Source: Pseudomonas japonica
Lineage (GTDB): Bacteria > Pseudomonadota > Gammaproteobacteria > Pseudomonadales > Pseudomonadaceae
Assembly: GCF_013522925.1 (NCBI RefSeq)
Contig: NZ_JAAMQU010000017.1
Location: forward strand, 1-64,000
Reading direction: 5' to 3'
Length of the DNA stretch: 64,000 nt
In this document: in pieces, positions 53,158 through 59,574 of the stretch
How positions within the stretch are numbered: the first letter of the stretch is position 1
How the letters are laid out: every line of letters begins with the position of its first letter
Made by a program: the position numbers and the translations under genes
Notes under the pieces: model-generated
Databases searched by the model: none
What the model was told of the DNA's origin: nothing
Seen by the model: only the letters and a program-made list of their open reading frames with translations

Positions 53158-53868
53158 TTAGGCCGGCTCAATGCCGGTGGCGTGGCGATACCACTCCCAC
53201 CACCGGTGCAGCCTGGCCAAGCCCTCGGCATCCACCTCCGTAACGGTCGGGGGAGGGCCGTCCAGGGTGCTGTCGCGAGGCTCATCGCGGCGGGCCAGGC
53301 GCCAATGGGTCACCCCGCTGATGCCCAGTGCCTGGCGTTCGTTGTACCAGCGCGCCCCGCTCAAGCTGAACGTGCACCGGTGCAAGTCACCGCCGTACGC
53401 GGGGCTGTAGACGATGTATTCGAGCTCCCCCTGATAGTCATTCCAGGGCAGGGCGTCGGTACAGGCCACCCAGCCATGTCCCAGTGGCAGGATCAATTCA
53501 CACGGCCATACCGCTGACCACAGGTCATTGCCCCCCGTTTGCCGGCCCATGGCTGGCGTAGCAGGGTCGCGGACACAGGCAGACGCCCGGGGATCCGGGG
53601 CGTTCAGCGTGCCGGCCAGTGCCTGGTGCGCGCCGGCCGGGTTGAACACCGGTCCCCAGTCATCCAGGGTGTAGACCGAGCCGGTTTTGCTGAGGATCAC
53701 GCCGGCCTGCTCGCCCGCCTGGGCGACCAGGTGCGTCACGGTCTTCTTATCGAGGCCGGTCCTGGCTGCGACCTTGACCAGGGTCGCGTCGGGCGTTGCC
53801 TCGATGGCGGCGAGGACCGCAAGCATTCGGCGCAGGTCGCCTTTAGGGTAGGTCGCCATCACGGTCAT
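53158..53868 (-). CDS. HTH-domain hypothetical plasmid protein
   Basis: A 236-residue protein. Residues 1-60 form a winged helix-turn-helix (LRRMLAVLAAIEATPDATLV, TGLDKKTVTHLVAQAGEQAG), and the rest is a Trp-rich domain without known family (WNDYQGELEYIVYSPAYGG, LHRWWEWYRHATG). I use ATG 53868; a GTG codon just before is possible. It lies next to the replication region and may be a plasmid regulator. Confidence 0.6.
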   Translation of the reverse strand: MTVMATYPKGDLRRMLAVLAAIEATPDATLVKVAARTGLDKKTVTHLVAQAGEQAGVILSKTGSVYTLDDWGPVFNPAGAHQALAGTLNAPDPRASACVRDPATPAMGRQTGGNDLWSAVWPCELILPLGHGWVACTDALPWNDYQGELEYIVYSPAYGGDLHRCTFSLSGARWYNERQALGISGVTHWRLARRDEPRDSTLDGPPPTVTEVDAEGLARLHRWWEWYRHATGIEPA

Positions 53869-54526
53869 CACAGTTCAAAGGTGCGTTTAATGCACCCACT
53901 GTAGCCAGGGCCACACGCCTTGTCACGTTGAAAAGCCCGCGTCCCGCCGCCGTGGCGATTGCCGCGTCAGCATCATCGCCCGGTCGGCCGAGAGCTCAAA
54001 ACGCATGCCTTCACCGAAGGCACCGTGCGGACGTTTAAACGCTGCCTGCTCTGAAAGCCTGCGCGCACGCGCGCCCGGTTGAGGCGCAGCCAGGCGTGGC
54101 CTGGCTGGGGCGATTTATCCGGGTCTTGGCGCCCGTAGGGTGGCCGCAGGCCAGGGCAGGGCGGGGACCGCCCTGGGCCGCCTAGACAGGCTTTTGTGGA
54201 GGCTCAAGTTCACCTGTCCACGCCGTGCCATCGGCACGAAATGCGTGGGCATTATGCTCTACGAGGGGGGTTCTACACCTCGTAATTCCCTGTTTTTCCG
54301 GGACGGGGAAACTGAAGGGGGTATAAAATTTCATTTATTTTAAAGCCTCCACAAACCGCCGCGCTGAACGCTCCAGGAGCGGGTGATTCGGGGGCAAAAC
54401 CGGGGTGCTTGGGGCCGTCGCCTGGCTGGGCGATAGCCGCGTGAAACCTCGATCAAAAGCGCCTTAAATCGCAGGCGTGACAAGGCCTCCGCGTGAGCGG
54501 ATACGGATTTTGGGCAGAACAGGGAG
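53869..54526. other. Candidate origin region (oriV) downstream of repA
   Basis: About 658 bases without a gene, directly 3' of repA, where IncFII-type replicons keep oriV. It contains a 12-base inverted repeat TTTGTGGAGGCT (54193-54204) and AGCCTCCACAAA (54344-54355), a smaller one TACGAGG/CCTCGTA (54260-54284), and an AT-rich stretch at 54322-54344. A DnaA-box-like TTATCC occurs near 54115. Origin function is inferred from position and structure. Confidence 0.45.
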
Positions 54527-55369
54527 TTATTTGGCTTTGTTGGCCACCGACGCAAAGAGCTTGTCCATCGCGCTCTGGACCTTGTTCGCCGCCTTGACGG
54601 CCGTGTTACCTCGCATTTCGGGTTGAGGCTGGACGGGCGCCTTGCGTGGGCGCTCTACGCCGGCCTCGCGCGCTTCCTTCGCCTGCCAGCGCTCCCGGGA
54701 CACCTCACGGCGCTGGAGCTCCAAGGAGTGGCGTTCCAACTCGGCCATGCGCTGTTGCCCGATGTCGCGCAGCGCGGCGTCACGGCGCTTCTTGGCCGAC
54801 TTCTGCACGCGCTCGTAGACGTAGGCCAGGCCCAGGTCTTTCCAGAACAGCTTGGTGAAGCGCACCAGGACACGGGTGCGCACCAGGTGCAGCCCGTTGT
54901 CGTCCCTTTCATCCAGGCGCACGCGCTCGATGCGCCGGTACACATAGCCGGCATCGTCCAGGGTTTTCAGCAAACGGCACAGCGCCGGCGCGGAGATCCC
55001 CGCGTCTTCGGCAATGCCGCGCTGCGTGTTGAGCACAAAGCGCCCGTTCTGCGGGTCGATGTAGCCCAGCACACTGGTGGCCAGGTCCAGGCGCACCAGC
55101 AGTTGCTCGGCCACGCGCTCGATGGCGCAGAATTTCTCGCGGCGGGTACGGCGATCACCATGGACGCCGTCCAGGCGGCGCAGGTAGCGGCCGCGGTAGC
55201 TGACCATGTTGCTCAGCCGCTCATAGGCGCTACGGATCAGGGGGTTTTTCAGCTGCTGTTCGGTGAGGTGACGCGGCGCGGCATAGCGGGCAGGCATCGG
55301 CCGGCCAGGTCGGCGCAACGCGGAATGAGGGTCAGAGGGGGCGAGCCTGACGGCCTTGAGGTGGCTCAT
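54527..55369 (-). CDS. repA: Plasmid replication initiator RepA (IncFII-type)
   Basis: A 280-residue basic protein resembling IncFII_repA initiators: KNPLIRSAYERLSNMVSYRG, TQRGIAEDAGISAPALCRLL (helix-turn-helix), KTLDDAGYVYRRIERVRL, then a long basic helix (RVQKSAKKRRDAALRDIG). It would bind oriV and open the origin. The ATG at 55369 overlaps the stop of a 40-residue leader peptide (ATGA) and is flanked by a hairpin that covers the start region. This fits translational coupling and antisense control. The subgroup is uncertain. Confidence 0.75.
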   Translation of the reverse strand: MSHLKAVRLAPSDPHSALRRPGRPMPARYAAPRHLTEQQLKNPLIRSAYERLSNMVSYRGRYLRRLDGVHGDRRTRREKFCAIERVAEQLLVRLDLATSVLGYIDPQNGRFVLNTQRGIAEDAGISAPALCRLLKTLDDAGYVYRRIERVRLDERDDNGLHLVRTRVLVRFTKLFWKDLGLAYVYERVQKSAKKRRDAALRDIGQQRMAELERHSLELQRREVSRERWQAKEAREAGVERPRKAPVQPQPEMRGNTAVKAANKVQSAMDKLFASVANKAK

Positions 55370-55488
55370 GCTTCACCGCCTGGGCCGCTGGGGGCATGCG
55401 CTGCGGTGAAGCCTGTCAGGTCTGGGTGTCGCGTGGTGTACAGGGCAGGGCCGGGAAACGGCACAGCCTGCGGAGGAATCTTTTCCAT
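55366..55488 (-). CDS. repA leader peptide (RepY/Tap-like)
   Basis: A 40-residue frame from ATG 55488: MEKIPPQAVPFPGPALYTTR to a TGA that overlaps the repA ATG. GGCGGA stands four bases before its start. In IncFII, IncB and IncI-alpha plasmids, translating such a leader opens a hairpin that hides the rep ribosome binding site. The hairpin at 55370-55412 lies inside this frame, as that model requires. Confidence 0.65.
   Translation of the reverse strand: MEKIPPQAVPFPGPALYTTRHPDLTGFTAAHAPSGPGGEA
55370..55412 (-). promoter_or_regulatory. Hairpin sequestering the repA translation start
   Basis: GCTTCACCGC and GCGGTGAAGC (10 bp perfect) flank a 23-base loop, with the stem ending at the repA ATG. 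On the mRNA it would block ribosome access until the leader peptide is translated through it. Confidence 0.65.
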
Positions 55489-55533
55489 AAGTCCGCCATT
55501 CAGCGGTGAGCCAGTTAGGATCACTTTTTGGGC

Positions 55534-55562
55534 TTGCACGAAGCCGTAGTGATCGCCATAAT
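55534..55562 (+). promoter_or_regulatory. Promoter for a plus-strand antisense RNA
   Basis: TTGCAC (55534-55539) and CATAAT (55557-55562) with a 17-base spacer. It points against repA transcription, with a predicted start near 55569. Confidence 0.55.
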
Positions 55563-55568
55563 TGGCTC

Positions 55569-55655
55569 ACGTTATGTGTGCTGGACAGGTACCCGATCTC
55601 AAACAGGCCTGTTCAGGATTTTCCAAAAAGCCCCGGCGCCAACCGGGGCTTTTTG
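55569..55655 (+). ncRNA. Antisense copy-number RNA (CopA/Inc-like)
   Basis: Predicted transcript of about 87 bases from the promoter at 55534-55562 to the hairpin AAAAAGCCCCGG/CCGGGGCTTTTT (55625-55655), an intrinsic terminator. On the repA mRNA strand the loop reads TTGGCG, the same motif as the antisense target loop of IncB and IncI-alpha replicons. It would pair with the repA leader and limit replication. I found no complementary CGCC near repA for the pseudoknot known in IncI-alpha, so details may differ. Confidence 0.55.
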
Positions 55656-55890
55656 GTTTCTACGATTTGGTTATCTCACTAAAAATCTCTTTCTATCTGG
55701 TCACGCCGGCCCTAAACGGCTGCGCAAAGCACCGGCGTACAGCGTTCGGGAACGCAAAGTGCGTGAACACTATCACCGCAGAAATTTCTCTGCAACGAAA
55801 ACGCGTCGGCGCTAAGCCACATTTTCTTTGCTATGCATCGCAAGCTAGAACGTCTGAAGCCCCCGTGGCGTCTAGGATTCACTTCAATTT

Positions 55891-55930
55891 GTTACGTAAG
55901 TTACGTAAGTTACATAACTTACGTAACTTA
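55891..55930. repeat. TTACGTAA repeat array at the 3' end of the par operon
   Basis: Three consecutive 9-mers GTTACGTAA, GTTACGTAA, GTTACATAA are followed by CTTACGTAA and CTTA. Each contains the palindrome TTACGTAA or a one-base variant. The stop codon of the ParB-like gene lies inside. A similar group lies just upstream of parA, so it is probably the centromere or an operator bound by the ParB-like protein. Confidence 0.75.
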
Positions 55931-56290
55931 TTCGCTTTCGCCGTCTGGCTCCCGGTTGGCGCGGGGTTCAGCCTGAGAAGCGTCTTCTAATAAGGCAATT
56001 ATTTCAGCCTTGCTTAGCTTCCGAAGCGCGATGATTGCAGCACGTATCACGTCTGAACGGGTTGCCTTGAACTCACGCGGTAGCATCGAAAGCTTATCGA
56101 TCTTCAGGTTGATATCTTTGGACAGCGAGAACGTTGTGCGCACGAAGGTAGGCGCTTTTCGACGCTTGCGCTTCGCCTTGGGCGTTGCGCTGAGAGGCGC
56201 AGCTGCAATGAATGCCAGCGCGGCTTCCTCGTTGGCTTCGGTCGGCGGAACCACCTGCTCAGGCTTACGAACCAAATCCTTCAAGCCCAT
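55928..56290 (-). CDS. Small ParB-like (ParG-type) centromere-binding protein
   Basis: A 120-residue protein with a basic, disordered N-terminus (SATPKAKRKRRKAPTFVRT) and a ribbon-helix-helix-like C-terminus (TTFSLSKDINLKIDKLSML, TRSDVIRAAIIALRKLSK). Partners of small (type Ib) ParA proteins have this design. It overlaps the end of parA by 10 bases and its own end lies in the repeat array. It likely binds the TTACGTAA repeats and represses the operon. Confidence 0.72.
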   Translation of the reverse strand: MGLKDLVRKPEQVVPPTEANEEAALAFIAAAPLSATPKAKRKRRKAPTFVRTTFSLSKDINLKIDKLSMLPREFKATRSDVIRAAIIALRKLSKAEIIALLEDASQAEPRANREPDGESE

Positions 56291-56931
56291 GATCTGCTCC
56301 CCCAGAGCTCGGTGGCCAACGTTTCGATTTCTTCCTTGGCTCGCGGGTCATTGCCGCTTTCAAGAACGGAGCAACCGTCTTCATCGGCATCGTCGTAGAC
56401 GTTACGGGCTGTAGTGATCGCATCCAAGGGCAGAATGCCAAAGGACCGGCATGCCTCCTTGGCATCTAGAATTCGCTGCACTTGACTAGGCAATGCGGGA
56501 CATTGCGTGATCACGGCGCGGATCGTCAGCACAGGATTCACGGCTGTAGCTAACCGGGCTAGATTGTCCACCTTGGGTAAGGTCTTCAAGTCACGCCGCT
56601 TTGGTCGGAACGGAATCAGCATGTGCGTCGCGACAGTCATAGCTGAACGCAATGCTTCAGAGTCCGACCCTCCAGCATCGACCACAATTTGCCTGTATCG
56701 ACCTCGTAGGTCCGCTAGCGTTTGCCTGATATTACCGTGGGCCTGCACTACCGGGATTGCCGGCAAATCTCCCTGAGCAGAGCGCTCAGCTGCCCAGTCT
56801 GCGGTAGTGCCTTGAGGATCTGCATCGAGGAGAAGGACATCGCCACCTCGGGCTTGCAGCCATACGGCAAGGTTCTGAGCAAGACAGCTTTTACCGCTAC
56901 CCCCCTTTTCACCGCCTAGTAGAAGAATCAT
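56281..56931 (-). CDS. parA: ParA-type partition ATPase
   Basis: A 216-residue Walker-type ATPase of the short (type Ib) kind. The deviant Walker A GGEKGGSGKSCLAQNLAVWL is at residues 6-25, Walker A' region LLLDADPQGTTADWA and Walker B IVVDAGGSDSE follow. It lacks the N-terminal DNA-binding domain of type Ia ParA. I start at ATG 56931. It is the first gene of a two-gene operon with the ParB-like gene; TTACGTAA repeats lie 25 bases upstream. Confidence 0.85.
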   Translation of the reverse strand: MILLLGGEKGGSGKSCLAQNLAVWLQARGGDVLLLDADPQGTTADWAAERSAQGDLPAIPVVQAHGNIRQTLADLRGRYRQIVVDAGGSDSEALRSAMTVATHMLIPFRPKRRDLKTLPKVDNLARLATAVNPVLTIRAVITQCPALPSQVQRILDAKEACRSFGILPLDAITTARNVYDDADEDGCSVLESGNDPRAKEEIETLATELWGSRSWA

Positions 56932-56955
56932 AGGAGCACTCAACCTCAACCGAAT

Positions 56956-56979
56956 AAGTTACGTAACTTACATAAGTTT
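56956..56979. repeat. TTACGTAA repeats upstream of parA (operator/centromere)
   Basis: AAGTTACGTAACTTACATAAG carries one TTACGTAA palindrome and a TTACATAA variant in the same phase as in the array at 55891-55930. Its place in the parA promoter region suggests autoregulation by the ParB-like protein. Confidence 0.7.
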
Positions 56980-57084
56980 CAGTCGCTTCGCTATGATTGC
57001 CTGCATCAGCCTTTGCGCTTGCCACGGGGCATAGGTCGCCCAAGCGAACAAGTGTAGGTCTAGTCGGCACGTAGGAGCCGCTTG

Positions 57085-57369
57085 CTAGGCCGCATGCAAT
57101 CGAGCGATTGCAGGCACGTCTTTATGCTGCGCCTGCCATAAATCGTAGGCCGATTGCCGAGCAAGCCACATGTGGGCCTTGCCCAAGCCTGCCAGCTCCA
57201 GGCGCCAAGCCAGGTCAGCGGTGATCGCGGCTCGACCATTAAGGATCGTGGACAATTGCCCCCTAGAATATCCTAGGTGCTTGGCCAGCGCCGTGACGGA
57301 CAGCTTCATTTCGGGCAGTACGTCTTCGCGTAGCGCCTCGCCTGGGTGGGGAGGGTTGTGCATGGTCAT
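57085..57369 (-). CDS. higA: HigA antitoxin
   Basis: A 94-residue XRE-type antitoxin: HNPPHPGEALREDVLPEMKL, the helix-turn-helix VTALAKHLGYSRGQLSTILN, then GRAAITADLAWRLELAGLGK. This is the HigA/VapI family. It binds its promoter and neutralises HigB. It lies 14 bases after higB, the reversed order typical for higBA. Serves plasmid maintenance. Confidence 0.9.
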   Translation of the reverse strand: MTMHNPPHPGEALREDVLPEMKLSVTALAKHLGYSRGQLSTILNGRAAITADLAWRLELAGLGKAHMWLARQSAYDLWQAQHKDVPAIARLHAA

Positions 57370-57383
57370 CTAACGTTCTCCTG

Positions 57384-57662
57384 TCAGTGGTAGTCCAGGT
57401 AATCCACCAGTTCTACATCAGTCTCGATAAAGCGGAATATCACCCGCCAGTTACCCGACACGCTCACCGACCAGAAACCTGCAAGCTCGCCTTTGAGCGG
57501 ATGCAGGCGCATTCCCGGTTCGTCCATGTCATCTGCCACCCTGGCCACATCCAGCGAAGCCAGAATTCGCCGCAACCGGGCGACGTGATCGGCTCTGACG
57601 CCTTTGGCGTTGCCGGTCAGGTACAGGGCCTTGATGCCTTTATGTCGGAAGCTTTTTATCAT
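57384..57662 (-). CDS. higB: HigB toxin
   Basis: A 92-residue RelE-superfamily mRNA interferase: MIKSFRHKGIKALYLTGN, LRRILASLDVARVADDMD, GFWSVSVSGNWRVIFRFIE and the end DVELVDYLDYH. The basic residues and the C-terminal YLDYH match HigB, which cuts mRNA on the ribosome. First gene of the pair with higA. Confidence 0.9.
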   Translation of the reverse strand: MIKSFRHKGIKALYLTGNAKGVRADHVARLRRILASLDVARVADDMDEPGMRLHPLKGELAGFWSVSVSGNWRVIFRFIETDVELVDYLDYH

Positions 57663-57861
57663 GAATAAAGCGTAAGGCCTTGGCTTACACTCGGCAAGTG
57701 TTTTGTCATCTTTAACCTTACAGAATCGCTTTCCGAGCAGCTGGCTATCACAGGATCGCTAGCTGCTTTTAAGAACGAATCCCTTTTGAGTGGATGTAGA
57801 AGCTCGGCGAGGGTAAATTTACCGTTGTGTCAAGCGATCATTTCATACAGGATACCTAAGT

Positions 57862-59514
57862 TTGAACTCATATGAGATAGCTAAATCAACACTTATAGAA
57901 ATATTGAATAAAGACAATTACAAAGTAATAGCCCTTTCTGGCAAGTGGGGTACGGGGAAAACCCATTTATGGTCCACAGCTGAAAAATCAATTACCCTGA
58001 ATTCATCTACACCGGCACCTATTTATTTTTCAATATTTGGGGCAAAAAGTCTTAACGACATGAAGTTTAGACTCCTTCAATGTCGTACGATCTCAAAAGA
58101 CAGTAAATTCAAAGAAATTTTTGGTGCAGGCGGATCAGCGATAAAAGGAATTGCTGGTAAATTCATACCAGGCCTTGCAGTTGACGACCTAGCACTTTTA
58201 TGGTTGCCTAAGCTTTTAGCTAAGAGACTAATCGTTATTGACGACATTGAAAGAAAACATAAAAACTTAGACATAGACGAGGTCTTAGGTTTTATCAATG
58301 AATACTCAGAAAACCACGATGCGCGTTTCCTGCTGCTTCTTAATTCTGACAATCTAGAAGACGAAGCAATATGGAGAAAACTGCATGAGAAAGTTGTAGA
58401 CATAGAGATTGTATTAAAGCCAAATTCAGAGGAAGCTTATGATATAGCAGCGGCCGATTTTAAATTACCTTATACAAACCAGATTAAGTCTGTTGTAGCC
58501 AGTCTAGGCATAACTAACATAAGGATAATCAAGCGAATCTTGAGAGTATTTTCTGAGCTCGCCTCTCCGTATGGAATGCTTGATGAACACATAATAGATA
58601 GCATAGTAGGCAGCACCGCTCTGCTCACCGCAATTCATTATCGAGGAATTTCTTCGAAAATAACTATGGAATACGTATTGCAATACAATTCCTTTCAAAG
58701 CATATTTTCACGTAAAGAACGTAGCGCGGAGGAGCAAGATTGGGACAATATTCTTGAAAAACTTAAGATAGCATCCGCTGACGACTACGAAGAAATTGTC
58801 GTTTCCTACCTGCGATCTGGGATTATCGACCGCTCTAGGTTGGACAAAGTTATTGAAAAGTATAGAGAGCAGTTCGCTAGAAACGAGATTTATGATGACT
58901 TCCGCAGCTTGTTCGAGGCGTACTCTTGGGATCCTGATTTTATTTTTGACATTAATTCAGAATCTATAGAGCGATTGCGAAAAAATGCAAATCTGCTCTC
59001 TGCAAGCGATGCAAGCTCCCTAAGCATGTTATTTACGCAATGTGGGCATCCAGAAACTGCTGATTCATTGATACAATCATGGATTGATCAGAATGAAGCA
59101 GTAATTGAATCTGGAGCTTCTGAGCACTTTAGTTCAGAAGATTTTTCACATCCTGCGCTTGCCGCGCTGGATGCGCGCATACGAAATAATCGTTTCCCAC
59201 CACTAACATTAGTGGAAGCTTTACAACGGATTAGAAATAATAATGGCTGGGGTGACAGGGAAAATATTTGCCTATCCGAATCTACTCCTAAAATGTACGA
59301 AGCAACTATTCGCAGCCTACGTGGCAAAGAGCTTGCTAACTTCTTAAATGAAAATTTCTCTATTATGCGAATATCTAATCCTGAGCCTGCATTCTCCCAT
59401 GCTTTGGAAAACTTTAAATACGCTTGCAAAAACATAGTTGATTCGGATCCAGATTCTCGTCTATCCGAAATATTGATTCGCGTTTTCCATAGTAACAATG
59501 TCGCTCTTGAATAG
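57862..59514 (+). CDS. KAP-type P-loop NTPase (candidate phage-defence protein)
   Basis: A 550-residue protein with Walker A LSGKWGTGKTHLWS (about residue 26) and Walker B RLIVIDDIERKHKNLDIDEV (about 120), then RFLLLLNSDNLED, as in KAP/STAND-like NTPases. The remaining 400 residues are helical with no recognised domain. The gene is AT-rich with AAA/ATA-type codons, unlike its GC-rich neighbours, and is flanked by higBA and a hairpin, so it was probably acquired separately. Start is TTG at 57862 with GGATA nearby. KAP proteins such as PifA act in phage exclusion; the role here is inference. Confidence 0.7.
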   Translation: MNSYEIAKSTLIEILNKDNYKVIALSGKWGTGKTHLWSTAEKSITLNSSTPAPIYFSIFGAKSLNDMKFRLLQCRTISKDSKFKEIFGAGGSAIKGIAGKFIPGLAVDDLALLWLPKLLAKRLIVIDDIERKHKNLDIDEVLGFINEYSENHDARFLLLLNSDNLEDEAIWRKLHEKVVDIEIVLKPNSEEAYDIAAADFKLPYTNQIKSVVASLGITNIRIIKRILRVFSELASPYGMLDEHIIDSIVGSTALLTAIHYRGISSKITMEYVLQYNSFQSIFSRKERSAEEQDWDNILEKLKIASADDYEEIVVSYLRSGIIDRSRLDKVIEKYREQFARNEIYDDFRSLFEAYSWDPDFIFDINSESIERLRKNANLLSASDASSLSMLFTQCGHPETADSLIQSWIDQNEAVIESGASEHFSSEDFSHPALAALDARIRNNRFPPLTLVEALQRIRNNNGWGDRENICLSESTPKMYEATIRSLRGKELANFLNENFSIMRISNPEPAFSHALENFKYACKNIVDSDPDSRLSEILIRVFHSNNVALE

Positions 59515-59538
59515 GGTTAGGCCTCTAAAACGTCGTCA

Positions 59539-59561
59539 CCGCCTCCCGTTTGAGGAGGCGG
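59539..59561. terminator. Hairpin between the KAP gene and the relaxase gene
   Basis: CCGCCTCC pairs with GGAGGCGG around a seven-base loop, between two convergent genes. No long T-run. Confidence 0.5.
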
Positions 59562-59574
59562 CTCGCTGGGATGG

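Noticed and set aside
55370..55488. Search for a CGCC partner that would form the IncI-alpha type pseudoknot with the TTGGCG loop
   Set aside because: No CGCC on the repA strand in the leader between the leader start and repA, so the pseudoknot is not claimed.
54623..55549. 308-codon frame opposite repA
   Set aside because: Shadow of repA; it lacks a ribosome binding site and conserved motifs.
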